A DNA stretch of 8,536 nucleotides from Bacteroidales bacterium (lineage in GTDB: Bacteria > Bacteroidota > Bacteroidia > Bacteroidales > Dysgonomonadaceae). Location: the NCBI GenBank assembly GCA_012799155.1, contig JAAZLV010000260.1, forward strand, positions 1-8,536, in the 5' to 3' direction. Below the pieces are notes generated by a model, which had not been told where the DNA came from, did not search any database, and worked only from the letters and a program-made list of their open reading frames with translations. This document shows, one piece after another, positions 1 to 5,981 of this stretch. Numbering within the stretch: position 1 is the first letter of the stretch; the number at the start of each line of letters is the position of its first letter. Both the position numbers and the translations under genes were made by a program.

Positions 1-663
1 AGATTTTCAAGACTCAAAGTATATCAGACAATCGAGGAAACCGGTATCGTTCCCGTATTCTACCATCCCGATGCGGAGCTTGCCAAGAAAGTGGTGAAAG
101 CTTGTTATGAAGGGGGTATCCGCGCCTTCGAGTTTACCAACCGGGGCGACTTCGCTCATGAGGTGTTCACCGAACTGGTAAAATGGGCCCACAAGGAGTG
201 TCCAGAAATGATTCTCGGTATCGGCTCCATCGTGGATGCACCTACCGCTGCGCTCTACATCCAACTAGGAGCCAGCTTCGTAGTGGGACCGCTGCTCAAC
301 CCCGATATCTTCAAGGTGTGCAACCGCCGGCAGATCGCCTACTCGCCCGGTTGTGCCACCACCAGTGAGATCGGCCTGGCACAGGAGCTGGGAGCCGAGA
401 TCGTGAAAGTGTTCCCCGGCGGCAACGTGGGGGGCCCCTCCTTCGTGAAGAATATCAAGGGACCGATGCCCTGGAGCAAGATTATGGTCACTGGTGGTGT
501 AGAACCCACGGAAGAGAACCTTTCTGCATGGTTCAAAGCGGGTGTCACTGCCGTGGGAATGGGCTCCAACCTCTTCCCAAAAGAGGTGATCAAAGCAGGC
601 GAATGGGAAAAAATATCAGAGCTTTGCCGTGAAGGGCTGGCTATTATCCGAAACAATAGATAA
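1..663 (+). CDS. eda: KDPG/KHG aldolase (2-dehydro-3-deoxy-phosphogluconate aldolase), 5' end cut by window edge
   Basis: This cytoplasmic class I aldolase cleaves 2-keto-3-deoxy-6-phosphogluconate to pyruvate and glyceraldehyde-3-phosphate, the last step of hexuronate and Entner-Doudoroff breakdown. The frame is open from base 1 and gives 220 residues. The window begins inside the N-terminal helix ([20 protein letters not shown]), so probably only a few codons and the start are missing; the ATG at 91 is internal. Visible motifs, in fragment numbering, are the catalytic-type Glu44 in [10 protein letters not shown], Lys136 in [10 protein letters not shown] as the Schiff-base lysine, and the phosphate-binding segments around MVTGG and VGMGSN near the C-terminus. 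The length fits the family (about 205-225). A transporter of the hexuronate class follows after 27 nt, which suggests a shared transcript and a role in uronate use. Function is confident from motif agreement; physiological substrate source is inferred from the neighbour. Confidence 0.95.
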   Translation, partial: RFSRLKVYQTIEETGIVPVFYHPDAELAKKVVKACYEGGIRAFEFTNRGDFAHEVFTELVKWAHKECPEMILGIGSIVDAPTAALYIQLGASFVVGPLLNPDIFKVCNRRQIAYSPGCATTSEIGLAQELGAEIVKVFPGGNVGGPSFVKNIKGPMPWSKIMVTGGVEPTEENLSAWFKAGVTAVGMGSNLFPKEVIKAGEWEKISELCREGLAIIRNNR

Positions 664-690
664 TCATTCACTTAATATCAGAAAACAAAC

Positions 691-2148
691 ATGAGTAATC
701 TACAAACAGGAAAGATGACAAATCATCGCTGGACCATCGTGGTGATGCTTTTTATGGCCACCACAGTGAACTATCTCGACCGGCAGGTGCTATCACTGAC
801 ATGGGCCGACTTTATTGCTCCGGAATTCCATTGGACAAATAGTGACTATGGAACCATCACCGGGCTCTTCTCCATTTTTTATGCAGTATCGATGCTCTTC
901 GCCGGAAAATTCATCGACTGGATGGATACCAAGAAAGGGTTTCTCTGGGCAATCGGTGTCTGGTCGTTCGGTGCAATCATGCACGCCTTCTGCGGCATCT
1001 TAACTTCTGGCATCACCGCTGGTGAGTGGACCATGAGCTTCGAAGGTGCCCGTGAAGCAATCGGTACTGTTGGCGATGTGTCGCTGGTAGTTTCAGTGAG
1101 TGTCACCCTCTTCGTGTTTGCACGACTGGTACTGGCCATCGGTGAGGCTGGCAACTTCCCAGCCGCCATTAAAGCTACTGCCGAATACTTTCCAAAGAAA
1201 GACAGAGCCTATGCCACCAGTATTTTCAACTCGGGAGCACAGATTGGAGCCCTACTGGCACCTCTCACCATCCCATTCATTGCTAAGGCGTGGGGCTGGG
1301 AGATGGCTTTCATCGTAATTGGTGCCCTCGGCTTCATCTGGATGGGCTTCTGGGTCTTTATCTACCACAAACCCGAACATAACAAGAAGGTGAACGCCCT
1401 CGAGTTGGAATACATCAACCAGGATGATGCTACTGATGCGATAGAGGGAAGGGTGAAAGCCGATGGTAATGCCGGTAAGAAGGTATCCTTCAAAAAAGCA
1501 TTCAAATATAAACAGACCTGGTCGTTCGCGGTGGGCAAGTTTCTCACCGACGGTGTGTGGTGGTTCCTGCTCTTCTGGATACCGGCATACCTCAGCTCTG
1601 TCTATGGGCTTGACTCCACAGAGAGTGCACCTCATGTCTTCGTGGTCTATGCCATCTCAATGATCTCGGTCTTCGCTGCCGGCTACTTCCCTGCCTACTA
1701 CATGGAGAAGAAAAAGCTGGACCCCTACCAGGGACGTATGCGGGCGATGTTGCTCTTTGCCTTCTTCCCCTTGCTGATCCTCTTTGCCCAACCATTGGGA
1801 GGTGTATCGGTATGGCTACCAGTGATCATCATCGGTATCGCTGCCGCCGCTCACCAGTCCTGGTCAGCCAATATCTTTACCACCGTGAGTGATATGTTCC
1901 CGAAACATGCGGTGGGCACCATCACCGGTATCGGTGGTATGGCCGGCGGTGTGGGCTCTTTCTTCATCAACAAGAGTTCCGGTGTACTTTTCGACCATGC
2001 AGCGAATACCAACATGAAATTCATGGGTTATGAAGGGATTGAATCAGGCTACTTCATCATCTTCATCTTCTGTGCCATCGCTTATCTGCTGGGATGGACC
2101 ATCATGAAGTCACTGGTGCCGAAGTATCAGCTTATCACAGATATGTAA
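691..2148 (+). CDS. MFS transporter, ACS family, probable hexuronate (glucuronate/galacturonate) symporter
   Basis: This 485-residue inner-membrane carrier has about 12 predicted helices. The first carries the ACS/ExuT-type motif NYLDRQ (27-32). Residues 145-173 hold RLVLAIGEAGNFPAAIKAT followed by EYFPKKDRA, the hallmark of the anion:cation symporter family that includes E. coli ExuT. A charged cytoplasmic loop at about 226-275 separates the two six-helix halves. Compared with ExuT there is an extra polar stretch of roughly 25 residues between TM3 and TM4 (about 104-130), which I recall in Bacteroidota homologues. The ATG at 691 has no clear Shine-Dalgarno. An ATG at 715 is an alternative start, but its AGGA (708-711) is only 3 nt away, too close. 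The gene follows eda by 27 nt and is closed by the hairpin at 2189-2220. Hexuronate specificity is inferred from the family and from eda; other sugar acids are possible. Confidence 0.85.
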   Translation: MSNLQTGKMTNHRWTIVVMLFMATTVNYLDRQVLSLTWADFIAPEFHWTNSDYGTITGLFSIFYAVSMLFAGKFIDWMDTKKGFLWAIGVWSFGAIMHAFCGILTSGITAGEWTMSFEGAREAIGTVGDVSLVVSVSVTLFVFARLVLAIGEAGNFPAAIKATAEYFPKKDRAYATSIFNSGAQIGALLAPLTIPFIAKAWGWEMAFIVIGALGFIWMGFWVFIYHKPEHNKKVNALELEYINQDDATDAIEGRVKADGNAGKKVSFKKAFKYKQTWSFAVGKFLTDGVWWFLLFWIPAYLSSVYGLDSTESAPHVFVVYAISMISVFAAGYFPAYYMEKKKLDPYQGRMRAMLLFAFFPLLILFAQPLGGVSVWLPVIIIGIAAAAHQSWSANIFTTVSDMFPKHAVGTITGIGGMAGGVGSFFINKSSGVLFDHAANTNMKFMGYEGIESGYFIIFIFCAIAYLLGWTIMKSLVPKYQLITDM

Positions 2149-2164
2149 TCCAATCACATTGTGA

Positions 2165-2182
2165 CGCCACCTCAGGGTGGTG
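2165..2182 (+). repeat. Small GC-rich inverted repeat before the terminator
   Basis: CGCCACC (2165-2171) can pair with GGTGGTG (2176-2182), seven pairs including one G-T, around the loop TCAG. It lies between the transporter stop and the main terminator hairpin and could be an extra 3' stabilising stem. It also lies within the ABC ATPase fossil, where it covers the His-Pro-Glu-Val-Ala codons after the H-loop, so it may be accidental. A short direct repeat GTGAC (2161-2165 and 2184-2188) flanks it. Confidence 0.35.
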
Positions 2183-2188
2183 GGTGAC

Positions 2189-2226
2189 AAAGAGAGCTGA
2201 ACGTCCGTTCAGCTCTCTTTTCATTT
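2189..2226 (+). terminator. Rho-independent terminator of the eda-transporter operon
   Basis: AAAGAGAGCTGAAC (2189-2202) and GTTCAGCTCTCTTT (2207-2220) form a perfect 14-bp stem with the four-base loop GTCC, followed by a T-rich run (TTTTCATTTT). It lies 40 nt after the transporter stop codon in the correct orientation. In the opposite direction no T-run follows the stem, so it should act on plus-strand transcripts only. The hairpin sits entirely within the ABC ATPase fossil, over the codons for KRELN-GRSALF. Confidence 0.85.
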
Positions 2227-2406
2227 TATAGATGAACTGCTTCTCTGTATCCGAGACAAGTGCCGAGGTGGTTTCATCAAGCAATAGGATCATGCTCGGG
2301 TTGAGGAGCGAGCGGGCAAGGGAGATGCGTTATTGAGATGAGTGATTGAAAAACTATTCTTCTTAAAACGAGTATTTTAATTCCTAAAATGTAAATAAAA
2401 AAGGTG

Positions 2407-2433
2407 TTGTTTCCTGAAAAATTCCTATTTTTA
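2407..2433 (+). promoter_or_regulatory. Candidate Bacteroidota-type promoter for the AraC regulator gene
   Basis: A TTG at 2407-2409 (in TTGTTT) stands 16 nt before TATTTTTA (2426-2433). The latter matches the Bacteroides -7 element TAnnTTTG at all fixed positions but the last. The spacing is somewhat shorter than the usual 19-21 nt. Transcription would begin near 2440 and leave a leader of about 20 nt before the ATG at 2458. The whole stretch 2330-2457 is AT-rich and holds no gene. The element is weak and AT-rich DNA produces such matches by chance. Confidence 0.3.
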
Positions 2434-2457
2434 CTAAATATTGACGGAGAACCTACT

Positions 2458-3642
2458 ATGGGATATTTTATCTTTACCCTGTTACCGCTGTTTGTGGTAC
2501 TCTTTTGGTTAATTCTGTTCCTGCTCGACGGACAAAAAGAGAGCGCCAAGCGTTTCCTGACGTTGTTTCTTTGTGTCGTTCTGGTCAATTATATCGCACA
2601 CTGGTTCTATTTCAATCACAATTACAGGGTATACAGGGTATTGGACAGCATATGGGTTTTTACCTCTCTTTCGGTTTATCCTCTTTATTACTACTATCTC
2701 CGTTTGCTTACCACCGATACCAGAGTAAATAAGCGATGCGTATGGATACTGTTTCCGGCCATCCTGCTTTCCCTATTCTCAGCCGTTCTCTATCAGATAA
2801 TGAGTCCTGAAGAAATCGACCTGTTTATTCAGGAGATTCTCTATCACAATCGTGAAATGCACAGCACCTACCCGTTGCCGGTCAAACTGCAGTTAGTCCG
2901 TATACATCTTTTCAGGTATATTTTTGTAGTACAGGTTGTGGTGGTGGTATTCTACGGAATACGTATGATTAACCGATTCAATGATAAGGTGCGGACTTAC
3001 TATTCTAACGTACAAAACAAGGAGCTGAAGAATTTGAGATTGTTACTCCTCTTCCTGGTCTTCACCTCTGTAGTATCACTGATCTCCAACCTGATCGGAA
3101 AGGATTTTTTCACTGTTCATCCTTATCTTTTGGCAGTTCCCTCCATCACCCATTCCTTGGCTCTTTTTGGGATTAGCTATGCCGGGTATCATCAGCTTTT
3201 CTCCATCCGTGAGCTTACCAGGGAGGTGAATGAGGGGTGTGAAAGTGAAATCAAAAGGGAGGATGAGATGGGTAATGTATCGAAAGGATTGAATGGCAAG
3301 GAGTATGACCAGCTTTATAGTAGCCTAGAGCTATTGATGCAACAGGAGAAAATCTATCTAAACCCCGAACTACGGCTAAACGAACTGGCAAGTATGCTTG
3401 GTACCAACAGGTCCTATGTTTCGCGATTGATACACAACCGACGTAACCTCAACTTCTGTGACTACGTGAATGACTACCGCATTGAACATGCAAAAAATTT
3501 ACTTACATCATCCGACGGAGATATTTTGCCTATCGAGGAGGTGGCCCTCAAATCCGGTTTTACCAGCAACAGTACCTTTTATCGGGTATTTTCCGTCAAA
3601 GAGGGTATTTCACCCTCCCGATACAGAAAATTGCATATGTAG
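2458..3642 (+). CDS. Membrane-anchored AraC-family transcriptional regulator (about seven N-terminal helices, C-terminal HTH)
   Basis: This 394-residue protein combines a membrane sensor half with a DNA-binding half. Predicted hydrophobic helices lie near residues 2-23, 33-52, 62-84, 94-114, 148-170, 190-214 and 222-246. A charged linker (about 247-285) follows, then an AraC/XylS-type double helix-turn-helix domain (about 286-394). The first HTH is around LRLNELASMLGTNRSYVSRL, and the second around PIEEVALKSGFTSNSTFYRVF, ending with the family's typical GISPSRYRK. I chose the ATG at 2458 because GGAG (2446-2449) sits 8 nt upstream and the protein then begins directly with a helix; a GTG at 2404 would add 18 unlikely residues. 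There is no receiver or kinase domain, so the signal is probably sensed in or at the membrane. The gene converges on the cellobiose cassette, but its target and ligand are unknown. Its base composition looks more AT-rich than the enzyme genes. Confidence 0.85.
   Translation: MGYFIFTLLPLFVVLFWLILFLLDGQKESAKRFLTLFLCVVLVNYIAHWFYFNHNYRVYRVLDSIWVFTSLSVYPLYYYYLRLLTTDTRVNKRCVWILFPAILLSLFSAVLYQIMSPEEIDLFIQEILYHNREMHSTYPLPVKLQLVRIHLFRYIFVVQVVVVVFYGIRMINRFNDKVRTYYSNVQNKELKNLRLLLLFLVFTSVVSLISNLIGKDFFTVHPYLLAVPSITHSLALFGISYAGYHQLFSIRELTREVNEGCESEIKREDEMGNVSKGLNGKEYDQLYSSLELLMQQEKIYLNPELRLNELASMLGTNRSYVSRLIHNRRNLNFCDYVNDYRIEHAKNLLTSSDGDILPIEEVALKSGFTSNSTFYRVFSVKEGISPSRYRKLHM
2623..2640 (+). repeat. Perfect 9-bp tandem duplication inside the regulator gene
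   Basis: TACAGGGTA occurs twice in a row (2623-2631, 2632-2640) and encodes Tyr-Arg-Val twice, residues 56-61 of the AraC protein, in the loop between helices 2 and 3. The unit keeps the frame, so it is harmless and could be a recent slippage event. Confidence 0.8.
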
Positions 3643-3661
3643 TAGTCCCAATATACTGTAA

Positions 3662-4684
3662 TCACGGTGTGTAAGCTCCTGACGGTGATTCATTGTGACT
3701 TCTAAGGGAATTTCGTGTCAGCTTACCCCACGGTTTAAGGAGGTCCTCAGTCCATTTTCCTTCGGCCGAAGCGCGGGGCAGCAGCATGGAGCAAGTCTCA
3801 TTCTTGTCGGAAACCGACCAAGCTACCCAGCTGATCTTGCGACTCTCCATCCAATCTACATAGGTATTCCACTCTTCTACACCCAGGCGTCCATCGCCGT
3901 TAGCTTCCGAACCGCCACATTCGGATACAAAAATTGGGATTCCAGCAGCGATGGCAGCGTCGGTGCGTTCGCGCAGCCATGACTCATGGGTAGCAGCATA
4001 GAAGTGCATTGTATACATGATGTTGCTCACATTTTGAATGGGATCGGCAGCCACTAGGTGCAGATCCTGGTCCCAATGAGGACTTCCCACCAAAATGATA
4101 TTGTCGGGATCAATGGCTCTAATCACCTCTATTACCTCCTCCGAGTAAGCTTTCACCTCTTCCCATTCGAAGTAGTCGGGTTCGTTCCAAATCTCATAGA
4201 TCACGTTTGAGTACTCACCATATTTCCCAGCCATCTCTGCAAAAAAAGCTTTAGCCTCTTTTGTATATTTCTTGTGGGCATGGAAGTCGATGATCACATA
4301 GATGCCATTGTCGATTGCAGCCTCGATCACAGGAGTGATGCACTGCAGGGCAAACTCAGGATTCTCACGGTAGTTGTCCTCTATCTCCAGTCCCATGGCG
4401 GCGCGTACCACAGTGCACTTCCAATCCTCCTTGAGCCACTTCACAGCCCCCTCGTTATAGAAGCGGGGCCAGAGGTTATGCCACCCGAGACTGGCGCCAC
4501 GCAGTACCAACGGTTCACCTTTCTCGTTGCTAAGTTGTGTGCCAATTACCTGCAAATGTCCGTTGCGTGCCACCACTGAGGAATCGGCTTCCTCACCGGT
4601 GTTGTATGCTTTTTGTCCGCTACCGCAGGAAATGACTGCCGACAGCAATAACAACAATGTATAAATCAAACCGTTACTCTTCAT
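3662..4684 (-). CDS. GH5 (GH5_2-like) endo-beta-1,4-glucanase lipoprotein
   Basis: This secreted glycoside hydrolase probably cuts internal beta-1,4-glucosidic bonds in cellulose, mixed glucan or glucomannan. The 340-residue protein begins with a lipoprotein signal: residues 1-19 are hydrophobic and end in the lipobox VIS-Cys20. A TIM-barrel catalytic domain fills the rest. Visible active-site features are Arg94 (VVRAAM), His135/His137 (DFHAH), acid/base Glu168 (YEIWNEPD), His227 (TMHFYA), nucleophile Glu255 (PIFVSECGGS) and Trp289 (WVAWSVSDK). The residue after the nucleophile is Cys rather than the usual Trp, a variant I recall in related Bacteroidota enzymes. There is no carbohydrate-binding module. 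No acidic surface-export signal directly follows Cys20, so the location (periplasm or outer membrane) is open. The start at 4684 is chosen for the signal peptide; the frame is open further upstream to an ATG at 4774. Glucanase versus mannanase activity is not settled by the sequence. Confidence 0.87.
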   Translation of the reverse strand: MKSNGLIYTLLLLLSAVISCGSGQKAYNTGEEADSSVVARNGHLQVIGTQLSNEKGEPLVLRGASLGWHNLWPRFYNEGAVKWLKEDWKCTVVRAAMGLEIEDNYRENPEFALQCITPVIEAAIDNGIYVIIDFHAHKKYTKEAKAFFAEMAGKYGEYSNVIYEIWNEPDYFEWEEVKAYSEEVIEVIRAIDPDNIILVGSPHWDQDLHLVAADPIQNVSNIMYTMHFYAATHESWLRERTDAAIAAGIPIFVSECGGSEANGDGRLGVEEWNTYVDWMESRKISWVAWSVSDKNETCSMLLPRASAEGKWTEDLLKPWGKLTRNSLRSHNESPSGAYTP

Positions 4685-4770
4685 GACTATGAATATTAAA
4701 TGATTAAACTTCCGCTTATTCTTAATTTTGGAGCAAATAGAGTTAAAGATGGGATCTAACTTGTATTGAA
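4685..4770 (-). promoter_or_regulatory. 86-nt AT-rich gap before the GH5 gene with a possible internal promoter element
   Basis: This gap is much longer than the 14-nt and 32-nt spacers elsewhere in the cassette, so the GH5 gene may have its own promoter. On the minus strand TCTATTTG (complement of 4734-4741) differs from the Bacteroides -7 consensus TAnnTTTG at one fixed base, but I found no convincing -33 TTG at the right distance. Alternatively the gap is translated as a 5' extension of the GH5 frame, which stays open across it. Confidence 0.2.
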
Positions 4771-5967
4771 TCAAACATCCTTATTGATCCGCTCAATCAA
4801 CTCCAGACACATTCTTCCATTGTGATAGGGACATTTCCAGAAGCCGGCCTTGTCGTTCACCCGGTCCTGCTCACCCTCCGGCGACACCGACCAGTACCAC
4901 TCACCATTATCTTCGTCAACCAGATGCTGTTTGATGAATTGCCAGCTGTTTCGGGTTTTGTTGAGCCACTCCTCTTCTCCCGACAGCTGCCAGGCATTGA
5001 AGAAGCCAACCACCGCCTCCGCTTGTGGCCACCAGTCACACCGATTGTCACGATGTCCAGTTGCCCAATTCCGTTCGTTAATCAATGCACCATGCTCATT
5101 CATTCCCTCCACAGCAGCATCGGCAATGCGAAGTGTGACCGGCTTCAGCTTCCAGAGCAATGCCTCGTCGCCCAATACCAGGGCAGCTTCCTCCAGTAGC
5201 CAGGAGGCTTCGATGTCATGACCGTAGGAGTGGAGAGTCGATTTGCAACACCACTCCTCATCGAAAAAGAGATTGAGGTGACCACTAACAGGATCGATTA
5301 TCTTTTCAAGGAAGAGATCGATCAGGTTATTCAGTTGACGTGCCAGATGGTTATCTTTCCAAACGCGGTAGAGGTTGCTGTAGGCCTCCAGGATATGGAG
5401 GTGGGTATTCATCGTCTTTTTCTCGTTCGCATCCTTCTCGCTCAACCGCAGGTCCTCCAGCAACACCCAATCGCGACTGTATGCTTCAAAGTAACCGTTA
5501 CAATCTCCGTCGAAGCTATATTTCTCAATGAGCCGGAACAATTCTATCGCCATCTCAAGTGCCTCCTCGTCGCCACTCGCCCGGTGGTACTCCGTGAGCG
5601 CATAGATAAAGAATGCCTGGCTGTAGATCTGCTTCTTATCATCTGCAGGCGTGCCTTCGGCATGCAACATCCAATAAGTTCCGCCAAACTGATCATCGAA
5701 AAAATGTGAAAAGATATACTCTTTTGTCCGCTTTGCCTCGGCAAGGTACTCCTCCGAATGCAATCTCACTGCAGCTGAAGAGAAGGTCCAAAGAATGCGG
5801 GCGTGGAGGATGCCTCCCTTTGGTGCATCCGCCACCAGCTGGTTCTCTCCCGACATCCGTCCGTAGTAGCCTCCTCGCTCATTGTCCTTCATCTTGTTTA
5901 ACCAGAAGGGGAGAATATTGCTGTTCAACTCATCCGAGAGTTCTTTCTTCAACAGATTCTGATTCAT
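4771..5967 (-). CDS. Cellobiose 2-epimerase (AGE superfamily)
   Basis: This cytoplasmic enzyme reversibly converts the reducing-end glucose of cellobiose to mannose (4-O-beta-glucosyl-mannose), and in the family also works on mannobiose and related beta-1,4 disaccharides. The 398 residues match the family length and form an (alpha/alpha)6 barrel, with no signal peptide. Motifs typical of true cellobiose epimerases rather than N-acylglucosamine epimerases are NTHLHILEAYSNLYR (187-201), SYGHDIEASWLLEEAA (247-262), CDWWPQAEAVVGFFNAW (310-326) and WKCPYHNGRMCLE (377-389). These supply the conserved catalytic-type histidines His191, His250 and His382 and the paired Trp312-Trp313. The spacing of 59 residues between the first two fits what I recall for characterised enzymes. 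The gene starts 14 nt after the GH94 stop, so the two are co-transcribed. The call is strong; the preferred disaccharide in vivo is inferred. Confidence 0.92.
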   Translation of the reverse strand: MNQNLLKKELSDELNSNILPFWLNKMKDNERGGYYGRMSGENQLVADAPKGGILHARILWTFSSAAVRLHSEEYLAEAKRTKEYIFSHFFDDQFGGTYWMLHAEGTPADDKKQIYSQAFFIYALTEYHRASGDEEALEMAIELFRLIEKYSFDGDCNGYFEAYSRDWVLLEDLRLSEKDANEKKTMNTHLHILEAYSNLYRVWKDNHLARQLNNLIDLFLEKIIDPVSGHLNLFFDEEWCCKSTLHSYGHDIEASWLLEEAALVLGDEALLWKLKPVTLRIADAAVEGMNEHGALINERNWATGHRDNRCDWWPQAEAVVGFFNAWQLSGEEEWLNKTRNSWQFIKQHLVDEDNGEWYWSVSPEGEQDRVNDKAGFWKCPYHNGRMCLELIERINKDV

Positions 5968-5981
5968 TTATTCTTGATCGC

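Larger units (their letters stand above)
2135..2329 (-). pseudogene. Fossil fragment of an ABC-transporter ATPase (C-terminal part of the nucleotide-binding domain)
   Basis: Read on the minus strand from 2329 down, 64 codons run to a TGA at 2137-2135. They match the last part of an ABC ATPase in the right order: RISLARSLL just after the LSGGQ signature, Walker B MILLLDE with TTSA after it, SDTEKQFI, then the H-loop FVTHHPEV and QCDWITYL. An in-frame TAA lies directly upstream (2330-2332). Nothing of the Walker A, Q-loop or signature motif, nor of a membrane domain, remains. The D-loop, normally SALD, reads SALV, and the usual Arg in the final CDR-like motif is Trp, as expected of decay. The last codons run into the 3' end of the transporter gene. 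I infer a gene lost by deletion, leaving this scrap. The tail resembles exporter-type ABC proteins; the exact family cannot be named. Confidence 0.75.

Noticed and set aside
2404..2457. GTG at 2404 as the start of the AraC regulator
   Set aside because: The 18 extra residues have no family support, and the ATG at 2458 has a well-spaced GGAG and starts directly at the first helix.
2277..2588. Minus-strand open frame of 103 residues across the spacer and the start of the regulator gene
   Set aside because: Its frame differs from that of the ABC fossil, it is basic and low in complexity without any motif, and it runs antisense into the well-supported AraC gene.
3601..3617. Inverted repeat GAGGGT/ACCCTC as a terminator for the regulator gene
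   Set aside because: It is only 6 bp, lies inside the coding sequence before the stop codon and has no T-run after it.
3660..3690. AATCAC/GTGATT pair at the convergent gene ends as a bidirectional terminator
   Set aside because: A 6-bp stem with a 19-nt loop and no T-run on either side is too weak.
3911..3931. Cys in place of Trp next to the GH5 nucleophile as a sign of an inactive enzyme
   Set aside because: Both catalytic glutamates and the surrounding active-site residues are intact, and I recall the same Cys variant in other Bacteroidota GH5_2 enzymes.
4274..5709. Plus-strand open frames of about 100-163 residues opposite the GH5 and epimerase genes
   Set aside because: They are antisense to genes with intact catalytic motifs and show no recognisable domain of their own.
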